Assembly (NCBI GenBank): GCA_965242845.1
Contig: CBDETC010000001.1
Span: 562,855 to 626,854 of the forward strand
Source of the DNA: RHLJ01 sp965242845
GTDB taxonomy: Bacteria > Bacteroidota > Rhodothermia > Balneolales > Balneolaceae
DNA: 64,000 bases
Direction: 5' to 3'
The number at the start of each line of letters is the position of its first letter. Position 1 is the stretch's first letter. Position numbers and translations under genes: made by a program. Shown here piece after piece: positions 41,688 through 51,416 of this stretch. Under the pieces are notes generated by a model. That model was not told the origin of the DNA, made no database searches, and was given only the letters and a program-made list of their open reading frames with translations.

Positions 41688-43709
41688 TTACTCTTCTTTT
41701 GGTAAAACAACTTCGAAAGTTAATTCTTCTTTGACGCTTCTTTGAGTATTCATATCAATAAACTCAACAGAAAGAGTATAACTACCCGGTTTCAATTCAC
41801 GAGTTTGAATCTCAAGATTGTCAATAAATCGAGTTCCTACCTCCTGGTAACCTATATCCAAGCTTACTTCTCTTTCTTTCCCTCTTAACCATACCAGACC
41901 CCGATCCCTGGTTATGTCATACTTCAATCGAAAGTCACTAATCCCATCTTTCGGAGTTAAATTATAGAGCTGAAAATGAAGTGCTAATGCCTTCCCCTTT
42001 TGTATCGTGTGATCATGAGAGACTACAAAAGGAACTAGCGTATTAAGGTCAGATTCATAATCCAGATCATAGCCAAAAATAATATCACCAAGTATTAACT
42101 CTTCCGCTTTATACTCTAGTGGTTCCGGAAGCTCATATTCTATTTTACCTATACCTCTTAATGAGCTAACAAAAGCAGATTCATATTTAGGTTTTGTCCT
42201 GGAGTTTCTGTTATGCAGTTCAGCCTGGAAAATAATCTGATTATCGTTAGTTATATGTGGTACTGTAAATACAGAGTAACTTGGAGCGCTCTCCTCAGTT
42301 CCAGTGATAACTAGTTCTGATTCAATTTGAGATTGAGTACGGACATTACCTATCTCATCCAGAATTTGTATTCCATGCATGAGTTTATACTCAGTCAATG
42401 CTTCAATAAAAAGAGTTCCGTCTGGCATTATTATGTCGTCATTGCGACTGAAGTCTTCAACAAAAGCTCTGTGAGGTTCGCTTTCTAGAAAAGTGGCGAA
42501 ATACGGACGATTGTTCGCATCCAAAAAACGATATGGATGTACCTTAATAGGAATGTCACGAACCTTTCTCTTTTCCGCAGATGTTTGTTCTGGAGCAGCA
42601 TTCCTTGTAACCCGAATTGCCATATCAGCATTTTGATTTAAGACCGGACCTAAATGAGGGCCTATCCTCTGCGCAGCTGTAGGACTGTCCGCATCCCATT
42701 TCGAAGTCATTTCCGCTGCAAATCTTCCAAAATACATATCCAGGCTGGCAAATTTGGTGTAGTACACATATTGAAAAACCATTCCCGGAGTTATTTGACC
42801 GGCCTTTAATTCAAAACCAGCTAATGTTGGATGATCGAATCGTTTTCCGAAAGAAAAAGCCTGGTTTGGAATTAGATCATCTATGGAGTTTAATTTCCTT
42901 AACCCAAAAGGAGACTCCCCAAATAGTATTATCAGGTTATCCCTCATTTCAGTATTGAATCGTTCATAGATCCATATCTCATAATATGGAGTAGGATCCA
43001 TTCCGAGAATTACTGAACGCATTACATCGGGGTTACACGCACTTAAAATATTACACGTTCTCTCAATATCTGATTGAGATACTCGTAAAACCCCGGTTCT
43101 TTTCTTGAGCGGAGCACCATATTTAACATATTCCAACCCTCTGTCATCCGTACCGTAAATTGTATTTTCATTTCTGTCGTAGTTTGTACGTGAATACGAT
43201 ATTCTCTGCCAATGATCTATTAGTCGTTCGTTATACTCGGTAAATGGTGTAGGGTCCAATTGTTTCCAAAAACCATTTAGATATTCAAGAAAAGCAGGGT
43301 CATTTTGGTTTAAATAATTTTTTAGTTCCTTATGCAAATCTTTGGGTAAAATCGGTTGGAGCATGGATAGCTCTAACTCCCAGGTAGGAATATCCTTGAC
43401 GAATATCGAATCCAAGGATAATGCTGACAGGTACATGTCGGATGCGGATTCGTAATAGCTTCTTAACTCATGATCAGTAGCTACACGAATATAATTCATA
43501 GCAATCTCTATACTCGGAAATTCAAGCTTGTCCCCTGCGGTTTCCCAAACCTGAAGCGCAGCTTCATAACTACCTTCCATTTCCAAAAACTTCCCATCAT
43601 CAAGAATTTGTTTCTCCAGATGTAGCTGATCATTACCTAGAGAAGCTGTAACTATAAGCAGAAGTGTTAAAATCATAGGTTTTGGATTACTTGATATAGA
43701 GCATAACAA
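41688..43709 (-). CDS. GWxTD-domain secreted protein
   Basis: A 673-residue exported protein. A hydrophobic leader (MILTLLLIVTASLG) points to ATG at 43676 as the real start; an in-frame ATG 33 bases upstream (43709) is also possible. The N-terminal part is TPR-like (GSYEAALQVWETAGDKLEFP). The family core follows: FLEYLNGFWKQLDPTPFTEYNERLI and then the motif IYGTDDRGLEYVKYGAP, a variant of GWxTD (GTDDRG). A beta-rich C-terminus (LEIQTRELKPGSYTLSVEFI) ends the protein. GWxTD proteins are common in Bacteroidota; their function is not established. It is the last gene of a run that starts with the biotin carboxylase. Confidence 0.85.
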   Translation of the reverse strand: MLCSISSNPKPMILTLLLIVTASLGNDQLHLEKQILDDGKFLEMEGSYEAALQVWETAGDKLEFPSIEIAMNYIRVATDHELRSYYESASDMYLSALSLDSIFVKDIPTWELELSMLQPILPKDLHKELKNYLNQNDPAFLEYLNGFWKQLDPTPFTEYNERLIDHWQRISYSRTNYDRNENTIYGTDDRGLEYVKYGAPLKKRTGVLRVSQSDIERTCNILSACNPDVMRSVILGMDPTPYYEIWIYERFNTEMRDNLIILFGESPFGLRKLNSIDDLIPNQAFSFGKRFDHPTLAGFELKAGQITPGMVFQYVYYTKFASLDMYFGRFAAEMTSKWDADSPTAAQRIGPHLGPVLNQNADMAIRVTRNAAPEQTSAEKRKVRDIPIKVHPYRFLDANNRPYFATFLESEPHRAFVEDFSRNDDIIMPDGTLFIEALTEYKLMHGIQILDEIGNVRTQSQIESELVITGTEESAPSYSVFTVPHITNDNQIIFQAELHNRNSRTKPKYESAFVSSLRGIGKIEYELPEPLEYKAEELILGDIIFGYDLDYESDLNTLVPFVVSHDHTIQKGKALALHFQLYNLTPKDGISDFRLKYDITRDRGLVWLRGKEREVSLDIGYQEVGTRFIDNLEIQTRELKPGSYTLSVEFIDMNTQRSVKEELTFEVVLPKEE

Positions 43710-43731
43710 GATCTACCAAAAAAAATTTCAT

Positions 43732-44415
43732 TTAAAACCCAAACGTAAAAGAATTTTGAGCATAGGCCCCGACCTTCTCCCCACCTTCTGTTGCTGGAAT
43801 GAATCTCCATTTATAGGCTGCCTCAAGGCTAGCCTGAATTAGGCCATACCGCAAATCCTGAACAACTTCGTACTTCTCTCCTTTTTTATCATATAGTCTT
43901 ACCTCTGAGACATACGCTTCTTTAACACTGCCATCTCTATTCACAAGAAAGTTTACAAAGATGATCGCCTTTATATCCGCTTGCTTTGCTTCTTCAGTAA
44001 CAATTGGTTCAAAAATCTTAGCGATTCGGGGAGGTCTGTCTGGATTTCCTGAAATTCGATCTTCATCTCCTGTTTGTCCAGTTGTAATTGATTCACTTAA
44101 AGGATTCTCGTTTTGGAAATCATTCAATTCCGGAAAGTCCAGTATATCCTCTTCAATGATTTCATAAGTTGGAGCCGGAATTGGAATTTGAGGTTTTGGT
44201 GGTGATGCAGGTGCATTCGCTTGTCTGGTCACAACCATCTCTTCAACCACAACTACTTCATTATCCGGATAGATAAAAGCAGGCCGCTTTATTTCTTTTT
44301 CAGGCCAAAATTTAAATACTGAAATCATGATGAGTTGAGCCACAATAATACATGCCATTACCCGGTGCTGGTAATGCGAAGAAGAGACAATGATATCTAT
44401 GACTTCTTTTTTCAA
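43732..44415 (-). CDS. TonB-family energy transducer
   Basis: A 227-residue periplasmic protein anchored by one N-terminal helix (about 17-36, RVMACIIVAQLIMISVFKFW). A proline-rich linker (SPPKPQIPIPAPTYEII) follows, and the C-terminal TonB domain (about 145-227) has IFVNFLVNRDGSVKEAYVSE and AAYKWRFIPATEGGEKV. TonB passes the ion gradient to outer-membrane receptors. ExbB/ExbD are not in the window. It overlaps plsC by four bases, so it is co-translated with a lipid enzyme, which is unusual. Confidence 0.88.
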   Translation of the reverse strand: MKKEVIDIIVSSSHYQHRVMACIIVAQLIMISVFKFWPEKEIKRPAFIYPDNEVVVVEEMVVTRQANAPASPPKPQIPIPAPTYEIIEEDILDFPELNDFQNENPLSESITTGQTGDEDRISGNPDRPPRIAKIFEPIVTEEAKQADIKAIIFVNFLVNRDGSVKEAYVSEVRLYDKKGEKYEVVQDLRYGLIQASLEAAYKWRFIPATEGGEKVGAYAQNSFTFGF

Positions 44416-45140
44416 GAAGATTCCAGTCTTTCTTTTTCTTCAAGAATGAGCTGTCTGCAATGGTTTTTTAACGTCATCATATTATCAAACTCATCAGGAT
44501 TTATAGCATCTAATACAGAAATTTTAAAATCCCCGTTTGGATTCATGAGCTTTGATCCAGATATAAGTACCTCATAAGGGCCATCCACTATTATTGGCTG
44601 AATATTAAAACCATGTTCCATTGCTAATAAAAACGCTCCATTCTTGAATGATTGCAGTTTTCCATCCATTGAACGTGTTCCTTCAGGAAATATCATAACA
44701 GGAACTAAATCTTTTAGCGGTTTTACAAGATTAGTCAACTTTTTTAGCGCCGACTTACTACTTCTATTGATAGTTAATTGTCCCGTTAACTTTACCATCC
44801 AACCCATTACAGGGATATAAGTCATGCTATGCTTTACTACCCACTTCATCTTCCAGGGTAGCTGGTAAAGAAGAGGGATATCCAGGAAGCTCTCATGGTT
44901 ACAAATAAAGATGGTGGGTTTTGATGGATCATACTTTTCTGTTCCGCTCATCGAAATCTTCCAGCCCGGACTGATATGTATCAAACACCAGGCCATCAAG
45001 CTCAGCACACGATTCGCTGTTTTGCGATACTTATCAAAGGGGAAAGTGAGAATGAACACCGCTAATATGGCTACAAAAAAAAGCAGAAAAAGCACCACAT
45101 AGCATACCCAAACGTAAATACTAAAAATAACTCTACTCAT
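44412..45140 (-). CDS. plsC: 1-acyl-sn-glycerol-3-phosphate acyltransferase (PlsC)
   Basis: A 242-residue membrane enzyme adding the second acyl chain in phosphatidic acid synthesis. The first hydrophobic segment is at 5-30. The catalytic NHESFLD (HX4D, about 83) and the FPEGTRSMDG acceptor motif (about 155) are intact, with the usual TIFICNHESFLDIPLLYQLP context. It lies between murQ and tonB with overlaps on both sides (four bases each). Confidence 0.92.
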   Translation of the reverse strand: MSRVIFSIYVWVCYVVLFLLFFVAILAVFILTFPFDKYRKTANRVLSLMAWCLIHISPGWKISMSGTEKYDPSKPTIFICNHESFLDIPLLYQLPWKMKWVVKHSMTYIPVMGWMVKLTGQLTINRSSKSALKKLTNLVKPLKDLVPVMIFPEGTRSMDGKLQSFKNGAFLLAMEHGFNIQPIIVDGPYEVLISGSKLMNPNGDFKISVLDAINPDEFDNMMTLKNHCRQLILEEKERLESS

Positions 45141-46063
45141 AAATCACTCTTGATAGCTTTTCTTATAAATCCATTGTTTGAAGCTAATAAAGAAGTTGCC
45201 TCTTTCTTTGTTGTATTGGCTAATATCATTACCAAAGCCGTCTTAACATGGTTTCCGGATTTTTCGAGGAAGGAAGTCGCTGTTTCATAATCCACTTTCC
45301 CAAAAGTCATAATAATTCGTTTTGCTCTCTCAACTAATTTGTTGTTTGTGAGCTTTAAATCTACCATGACATTTTCCAGGATTTTTCCCTGGCGAATAAA
45401 TGCACCCGTTGTGATCATATTAAGAACCATTTTCTGAGCAGTACCGCTTTTCATTCGCGTACTTCCCATAATCACTTCTGGTCCAACCGGAATATCTATG
45501 ATCACATCTGCATCTATCGTCAACTGATCTTTTGATACTGTGGTTACAAGGATTGTTGATATACCTAGCTCTTTAGCTTTTTTTAGTACTCCATGCACAT
45601 AAGGAGTTCTTCCACTTGCCGCCAGACCACAAACCACATCTATTTTTGAAGCCTCGCAATCTATCAGGGCTTTCTCCCCCACTTCTTCAGAATCTTCTGC
45701 TCCTTCCTGAGCTACAAACATTGCCTCTTTTCCTCCGGCAATAAATCCTTCAACCTGTTCCGGTTCGGATCCAAATGTGGGAGGACATTCGGCAGCATCT
45801 AATACTCCCAGCCTACCACTAGTGCCTGCACCAAAGTACAGTAACCTACCTCCGAGATGAAAGCTATCACTTGCCAATTCAACTGCTTCTGTTACTTTAT
45901 CAAGCCTGGTTGAAACAGCATCTGCAACTTTCCTGTCTTCCTGGTTAATTAGATTGACAATTTCTTCCGAAGAAGCCAAATCAATGGCCATTGTATTCAA
46001 ATTGCGTTGCTCTGTATCTAATTTTTTTAGTTGATCAAAGAGCTTCTGTTTTGAACTATCCAT
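45137..46063 (-). CDS. murQ: N-acetylmuramic acid 6-phosphate etherase
   Basis: A 308-residue enzyme cleaving MurNAc-6-phosphate to GlcNAc-6-phosphate and lactate in cell-wall sugar recycling. The SIS domain carries the hallmark GAGTSGRLGVLDAAECPPTFG (about 75-95), then KSGTAQKMVLNMITTGAF and the acid-base Glu region. The length is as in E. coli MurQ. It begins three bases after the biotin carboxylase stop and overlaps plsC by four bases, within a minus-strand run. Confidence 0.95.
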   Translation of the reverse strand: MDSSKQKLFDQLKKLDTEQRNLNTMAIDLASSEEIVNLINQEDRKVADAVSTRLDKVTEAVELASDSFHLGGRLLYFGAGTSGRLGVLDAAECPPTFGSEPEQVEGFIAGGKEAMFVAQEGAEDSEEVGEKALIDCEASKIDVVCGLAASGRTPYVHGVLKKAKELGISTILVTTVSKDQLTIDADVIIDIPVGPEVIMGSTRMKSGTAQKMVLNMITTGAFIRQGKILENVMVDLKLTNNKLVERAKRIIMTFGKVDYETATSFLEKSGNHVKTALVMILANTTKKEATSLLASNNGFIRKAIKSDL

Positions 46064-46066
46064 CTT

Positions 46067-47551
46067 TTAACGACGGTTTCTCCACCATTCAGAGGGAGCC
46101 TCTGCACTTACTTCAAGTACTTTCTGAGGCTCAGATTCATGTTTCTTTAACAATGTCGCTGCAAGAGCAATGATATCATCAGGGATATCGGAGCGTACAT
46201 CTTCTGCTTTGAAATGATCCTTTACGAAGTGTGTATCGTATTTCCCTGATATAAATGCGTCATGATTAAGGGTGTATACACAAAAAGGAATTGTGGTTTT
46301 ACATCCTACTATTTCATATTCATCAAGGGCTCTAAGCATCTTTTTCCTGGCATCTTCACGGTCAGCACCATATACCGTGAGTTTTGAAATCATGGGATCA
46401 TAATTGATAGTAACCTCCTGGCCTTCTTCCACTCCTGCATCAACTCTAATACCCGTACCGGTCGGAATTCGATGTTTGGTTAACAGACCTGTACTTGGTA
46501 GAAAATTATTCTCAGGATCTTCAGCATATATCCTACATTCGATAGCATGTCCATTCTTTTTAATGTCATCCTGGGTAAATGGAAGTTCTTTACCCTCAGC
46601 TACGGCAATTTGTGCTGCTACCAGATCGATACCTGAAATCATTTCAGTAACGGGATGTTCAACCTGTAATCTGGTATTCATCTCCAGGAAGTAAAAATTC
46701 ATGTGTTTGTCTACAAGAAACTCAATGGTCCCTGCCCCGACATAATCGCATGACTCTGCGGCTTTAATAGCTGCTTTCCCCATTTCTTCTCTTAACTCAG
46801 GAGTGAGTAATGCACTTGGAGCCTCTTCAATCACTTTTTGGTGACGACGTTGTACCGAACACTCTCTATCAAAAACATGAACGATATTTCCATGAGTATC
46901 CGCCATAATTTGAAACTCAATGTGTCGGGGCTCTTCCAAGTATTTTTCTATGTAAACCCGATCATCACCAAAAGCATTTTTTGCCTCAGATTTAGCAGCT
47001 TTGATACTGGACTCAAATTCAGATTCTTCATGAACAATCCGCATCCCCTTTCCGCCACCTCCAGCAGAGGCTTTAATCAAAATGGGAAAGCCAATATCGA
47101 GAGCTACTTCTCTCGCTTCTTCGATACTTTGGAGTGTGCTTTTTAAACCTGGAGGAGTTGGAATGCCTACTTCAGTGACTAATTCACGAGCAGAAGTTTT
47201 ATCCCCCATTAGCGATATGGCTTTTGGTTCAGGACCAATAAAAATGATTCCTTCTTCTTTACAACGCTTAGCAAAATCTGCGTTTTCACTTAAAAACCCA
47301 TATCCCGGATGAACAGCATCTGCGCCTGTTTGCTTCACAGCATCAATAATTTTATCCATTACCAGGTAACTTTCAGATGAAGCAGCCTCTCCAATGAACA
47401 CCGATTCATCCGCTAACTGAACATGAGGTGCTAGTTCATCAGGGCGTGAATACACCGCTACACTTTTAATACCTAGTTCTTTACACGTATGGATAACTCG
47501 AACCGCAATCTCTCCACGGTTTGCGATTAAAATTTTATTGATTGTGGGCAT
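46067..47551 (-). CDS. accC: Biotin carboxylase subunit of an acyl-CoA carboxylase
   Basis: A 494-residue ATP-grasp enzyme that carboxylates biotin on a separate carrier protein. The start taken is the ATG at 47551 (MPTINKILIANRGEIAVRV); a TTG 18 bases upstream is also in frame. ATP-grasp motifs are AGGGGKGMRIV, EKYLEEPRHIEFQIMAD, RECSVQRRHQKVIEEAPS and the YFLEMNTRLQVEHPVTE metal and biotin site. The tail beyond residue 450 is longer than in E. coli AccC and does not carry a biotinyl domain, so the carrier is elsewhere. It could serve acetyl- or propionyl-CoA carboxylase. It heads the run with murQ, plsC, tonB and the GWxTD gene. Confidence 0.93.
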   Translation of the reverse strand: MPTINKILIANRGEIAVRVIHTCKELGIKSVAVYSRPDELAPHVQLADESVFIGEAASSESYLVMDKIIDAVKQTGADAVHPGYGFLSENADFAKRCKEEGIIFIGPEPKAISLMGDKTSARELVTEVGIPTPPGLKSTLQSIEEAREVALDIGFPILIKASAGGGGKGMRIVHEESEFESSIKAAKSEAKNAFGDDRVYIEKYLEEPRHIEFQIMADTHGNIVHVFDRECSVQRRHQKVIEEAPSALLTPELREEMGKAAIKAAESCDYVGAGTIEFLVDKHMNFYFLEMNTRLQVEHPVTEMISGIDLVAAQIAVAEGKELPFTQDDIKKNGHAIECRIYAEDPENNFLPSTGLLTKHRIPTGTGIRVDAGVEEGQEVTINYDPMISKLTVYGADREDARKKMLRALDEYEIVGCKTTIPFCVYTLNHDAFISGKYDTHFVKDHFKAEDVRSDIPDDIIALAATLLKKHESEPQKVLEVSAEAPSEWWRNRR

Positions 47552-47605
47552 GGGATGATTTTTTCCCAATAGTATCGAATTAACTAAAAAAGCACCAATC
47601 GAAGC

Positions 47606-48580
47606 TTAGCTCGCTGCCCTCATTTTCACAAAGATTTGCGGAAGAATAGAGAATTTTTCAAATCCACTTAGATAGGCCCTCTCGTCAAAAACATTATAAT
47701 CGTTTTCTTCAATCTTATCGAGAATGCGCCCATAGTTATATCGTGCCAGATAAACAGGCAGACGACTATCTCTATCTAACATAGCTATTCCTTTATCAGC
47801 TCTAGCATAATATTCCCTGGCTCTCTGAATCTGAAATTTCATCATGGAAACAAAATTCTCTGATACCTCTTCATTAAACAATTCAGTCTCAGAAATACCG
47901 AACATCTTAAGTTCATCAGCCGGGAGATAAATTCTGTCTCTTTCGAGATCTTCTCCAATATCTCTTAAAATATTAGTCAACTGCATAGCGATACCTAAAT
48001 CTACAGCATATTCAAGAGCGGTTTCATCTTCATATCCGAAAACACGACTTGTCATTAAACCAACTACAGAGGCAACTTTGTATGAATAGTCATAGACTTC
48101 CTGAAAATTCTTAAATCGACTCTTTACTAAATCGGTTTTAACTCCATCTACCAATAGAAAAGGAAGGTCTATTGGAATGTGATATTTTTTCAATGTATCA
48201 GAAAAGGCAATCAGGATAGGGTCATTTGCTCGATTTCCATTATATATAGATGTAAGGCGACACTTAAAATCTTCCAGTTTTTCATCTACTTGAGAAAGAG
48301 AAATCACTGAATTATCTGTTAAATCAATAGAGTCGTCTACTAAATTGTCCAGGTACCGACATAACCCATAGATTGCAAAAATACCCCGCTGCTTCTCATT
48401 TGGAAGAAACCGAGTAGCCATATAAAATGTCTTAGCATAAAACCTGGTAATAGCCCGGCAATGAGAATAAGCTGGCTTAAGCTCAATGTCATGTATTTCC
48501 TCGATTACTGAACGGTGGAACGAAGTCCGTTCGTAAATAGGTCTTATAACTGAATATGGAATGCGTAGTATGGTGCTCAT
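47606..48580 (-). CDS. Phytoene/squalene synthase
   Basis: A 324-residue prenyl-pyrophosphate condensing enzyme. The two aspartate-rich substrate motifs are DNLVDDSID (about 71) and RDIGEDLERDRIYLP (about 198-212), with IYGLCRYLDNLVDD at the first. Gene context gives no carotenoid or hopanoid partner, so the choice between phytoene synthase (CrtB) and squalene synthase is open; CrtB seems slightly more likely from the length and YHCRAITR-like start (YSHCRAITRFYAKTFY). It is transcribed divergently from the lacI-type regulator. Confidence 0.87.
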   Translation of the reverse strand: MSTILRIPYSVIRPIYERTSFHRSVIEEIHDIELKPAYSHCRAITRFYAKTFYMATRFLPNEKQRGIFAIYGLCRYLDNLVDDSIDLTDNSVISLSQVDEKLEDFKCRLTSIYNGNRANDPILIAFSDTLKKYHIPIDLPFLLVDGVKTDLVKSRFKNFQEVYDYSYKVASVVGLMTSRVFGYEDETALEYAVDLGIAMQLTNILRDIGEDLERDRIYLPADELKMFGISETELFNEEVSENFVSMMKFQIQRAREYYARADKGIAMLDRDSRLPVYLARYNYGRILDKIEENDYNVFDERAYLSGFEKFSILPQIFVKMRAAS

Positions 48581-48752
48581 GCCCTCTTAAATCGAAAAAA
48601 CAGAGGCAAAAGTTCCATTTATGAAGAAATAAATAAATTTTTGAATTCCATTACATATTCCTGATAAGATGAGTATTATGTTCCGAAACAAATTTTGCTC
48701 AAATAAAGGACAAAACCCTTCGAAGAAATTATAATCTACAAGCAACGGGATT

Positions 48753-49769
48753 ATGAGTAAGAAAATAACTATTTATGATGTAGCAAAGAGCGCAGGTGTT
48801 GCTATTTCTACCGTATCAAGAGTATTAAATGATTCTCCAAATGTATCTGAGGAGACTAAAGAGAAAGTACAGAAGTCTATTGATGAACTTAATTTCAGAC
48901 CTCAGGTAAGTGCACGAAAATTAGCCAGCAAAGAGCCTCAAATGTTGGCTGTTGCTGTTCCTTCCTTTACTACTCCATTCTTTAACGAAGTGCTAAAGGG
49001 AGTTAAAGATGAGATCAAAAAGATGGATCTCGACATTATACTTTACAATACTGGCTCAAAAGACCCTGAAGAAGCAGTAATCAATTTTTTTGATAGAGGG
49101 ACTGCAGACGCACTTATCCTTCTTTCCATTGATGTAAGTGAAACTATACATAAACACCTTCAATCAACCCGTGTTCCTGTGGTCCTGGTTAATGCAGCCC
49201 ACCCTTCTTACAATTATTTTATGGTGAATGATTACCAGGGTGGTTATATGGCTGGTGAACATCTTGTTAAGAAAGGCTTTGAGAATATTGGTATGATTTC
49301 AACCCCGATAAAAACGAGATCTTCTTCTGAAAGAGAACGTGGTTTTAAAGATGCTTTAAGAAACTATAAAATGAAGATCGATAAAGATCTTTTTGTTTCC
49401 GGCGAAACCACAAAACATGCCGGCTTTACTGAAGAGGCAGGATTCGAAGCCATCGAAAACTATGATAAGATGGGTAAATTTCCTGATGCTGTTTTCTGTG
49501 TAAATGACACACAAGCATTAGGTGCTTTGCATGCTCTTTCAAGATTAGGAATGAAGGTACCGAACGATATTGCACTAATGGGCTATGATAATATTAAGCT
49601 CAGTAAATATGTGGATTTAACTACTATTGACCAGCAAATGCATACCATTGGTATTCAGGCAACTTCAAGGTTAGGAGCTATCATCAAAGATCCAGATGAC
49701 AATCTGTTTCAAACTTCTATTAACCCAATACTCGTTGAACGCGGATCAACAAATAAAGTGAATGGATAA
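48753..49769 (+). CDS. LacI-family transcription regulator
   Basis: A 338-residue regulator. The N-terminal helix-turn-helix and hinge are ITIYDVAKSAGVAISTVSRVLNDSPNVSEE (about 5-33) and FRPQVSARKLAS. The C-terminal periplasmic-binding-like domain follows (LAVAVPSFTTPFFNEVLKGV, then PDAVFCVNDTQALGALHAL, ALMGYDNIKLSKY). It binds a small sugar-like or nucleotide ligand, identity unknown. Its end overlaps purC by eight bases, so it is translationally coupled to a purine gene. Some LacI members (PurR) do regulate purine genes, but the coupling here is of unknown meaning. Confidence 0.92.
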   Translation: MSKKITIYDVAKSAGVAISTVSRVLNDSPNVSEETKEKVQKSIDELNFRPQVSARKLASKEPQMLAVAVPSFTTPFFNEVLKGVKDEIKKMDLDIILYNTGSKDPEEAVINFFDRGTADALILLSIDVSETIHKHLQSTRVPVVLVNAAHPSYNYFMVNDYQGGYMAGEHLVKKGFENIGMISTPIKTRSSSERERGFKDALRNYKMKIDKDLFVSGETTKHAGFTEEAGFEAIENYDKMGKFPDAVFCVNDTQALGALHALSRLGMKVPNDIALMGYDNIKLSKYVDLTTIDQQMHTIGIQATSRLGAIIKDPDDNLFQTSINPILVERGSTNKVNG

Positions 49770-50721
49770 TTATCCTTTCTCTACTCAGGAAGCATTAGAC
49801 CATTGTATTACCGAGACCTCAGTTCCGGGTAAAAACTCGTATAAAGGAAAAGTACGAGAAGTATATGAGCTCAATTCTGAAGTACTGGGTATTGTAGTTA
49901 CAGATAGGATTTCGGCCTTCGATTTCATCATGAGGCAGGCGATTCCATTTAAAGGACAAATCCTGAATCAACTTGCTGCCTTTTCATTTGAAAAGGTGAA
50001 GGATATAGTAGCTACTCATATCATTGATGTTCCTCATCCGAATGTAACGATAGCAAAAAAGTGCTCTCCGATTCCAATAGAAGTTGTAGTAAGGGGTTAT
50101 CTCACCGGACACGCATGGCGGACTTATAAATCAGGAGTACGATTACTTTGTGGTGTTCCTCTTCCGGAGGGAATGAAAGAACATGATCGTTTTCCTACCC
50201 CTATTCTTACACCAGCAACAAAAGCTACTGAAGGACACGATGAAGATATCTCAGAGAGCGATATTCTTGAAAGAGGTATTGTTGAACCTGCTCTTTGGGA
50301 CGAAGTCAGGAACACAGCATTTAAGCTTTTTGAAAGAGGTTCTGAAATTGCAGCCCAGCAAGGGTTAATACTGGTTGATACCAAGTATGAGTTTGGACTT
50401 TATGGTGGAGAACTGACTTTAATTGACGAAGTCCATACCACTGATTCTTCTCGATATTTTTATCTGGATGGCTACGAAGAACGTCAGCAAGCTGGGGCTC
50501 CTCAGAAACAACTTTCAAAAGAATTCCTTAGAGAATGGTTGATGGAGCATAACTTCCAGGGACTAGAGGGACAAACTCTTCCTGACCTTCCTGATGAATT
50601 CCGTTTAGAAGTGTATAAACGATATGCCGAGCTATTCGGAATGCTAACCAGCACTACTTTTGAACCTAGAATTGAAAAAGATTTCAATGCTGTTCTTTCT
50701 CAAATTTTTGAGAACTACTAA
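49762..50721 (+). CDS. purC: SAICAR synthase
   Basis: A 319-residue enzyme of purine biosynthesis, joining CAIR and aspartate. Motifs are YKGKVREVYEL (about 27), VTDRISAFDFIMRQAIPFKG, ECVVRGYLTGHAW-like VVVRGYLTGHAWRTY, the PTPILTPATKATEGHDEDIS active-site loop and LVDTKYEFGL. It is longer than the 237-residue E. coli form, matching the group that has the extra C-terminal extension. The start overlaps the lacI-type gene by eight bases and the stop overlaps the methyltransferase ATG by one base. Confidence 0.96.
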   Translation: MDNYPFSTQEALDHCITETSVPGKNSYKGKVREVYELNSEVLGIVVTDRISAFDFIMRQAIPFKGQILNQLAAFSFEKVKDIVATHIIDVPHPNVTIAKKCSPIPIEVVVRGYLTGHAWRTYKSGVRLLCGVPLPEGMKEHDRFPTPILTPATKATEGHDEDISESDILERGIVEPALWDEVRNTAFKLFERGSEIAAQQGLILVDTKYEFGLYGGELTLIDEVHTTDSSRYFYLDGYEERQQAGAPQKQLSKEFLREWLMEHNFQGLEGQTLPDLPDEFRLEVYKRYAELFGMLTSTTFEPRIEKDFNAVLSQIFENY

Positions 50722-51416
50722 TGGAAAAGAACTCAACCGAAATATTCGCTAAGAATTGGCGGATATATCAAGAAATACTGGAGCATAATTATATGTTCCA
50801 TAGAGATTTTTCTGAAGAAATAACAAAGGCTCTTAAGGAGTATACTTCCTCCTCTCCTATCGATGTATTGGATTCCGGATGCGGAGACGCATATGTACTC
50901 TCTAATCTACTTAAGTATTACCCAATCCATTCTTTTACAGGCTATGATATGTCCGCTCAGGCCCTTGAAGTAGCAGCGAAGAACCTGTCTCCACTCGGTG
51001 CAAAAACCAGGTTAGTTGAAGGACCTATGGAGCTTTCCATCCGGGAAGAAACGAAATCTTTTCATCTTATCTATAGCAGCTTTGCTATTCATCATCTTAG
51101 TGATACCGATAAACAGCAGTTACTAGCAGACTTTCATCAGAAGCTTCAAAAGGATGGGATACTCATCATTATTGATATTCTTAGGAACCCTACCCTTTCC
51201 AGAGAAGAATACCTGGAAGAGTATATAACTCACATCTCTACTCAATGGACTAAAATAGATAGTGATGATAAAGAGTTAATCTTTGATCATATGAGAAACT
51301 TCGATTTCCCTGCTATCAATTCGGACTTCAAAAAATGGGTTGAAAACGCTGGGTTCAACATACATTCCCGGTTTGATGCCGATTCAAGAAATATGATGCT
51401 GGTTGCTCAAAAATGA
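50721..51416 (+). CDS. Class I SAM-dependent methyltransferase
   Basis: A 231-residue methyltransferase. The SAM-binding motif I is VLDSGCGDAYVLSNLLKYYP (about 49-68), preceded by a helical start. Motifs II and III (FHLIYSSFAIHHL; GILIIIDILRNP) are clear. No substrate is indicated by the C-terminal part. It overlaps purC by one base and the beta-helix gene by four bases. The company of a secreted carbohydrate-like protein is unusual for it. Confidence 0.85.
   Translation: MEKNSTEIFAKNWRIYQEILEHNYMFHRDFSEEITKALKEYTSSSPIDVLDSGCGDAYVLSNLLKYYPIHSFTGYDMSAQALEVAAKNLSPLGAKTRLVEGPMELSIREETKSFHLIYSSFAIHHLSDTDKQQLLADFHQKLQKDGILIIIDILRNPTLSREEYLEEYITHISTQWTKIDSDDKELIFDHMRNFDFPAINSDFKKWVENAGFNIHSRFDADSRNMMLVAQK

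Noticed and set aside
48753..49769. Calling the LacI-type regulator PurR
   Set aside because: Only its overlap with purC supports this; no ligand-pocket evidence was visible and LacI-type regulators mostly bind sugars.
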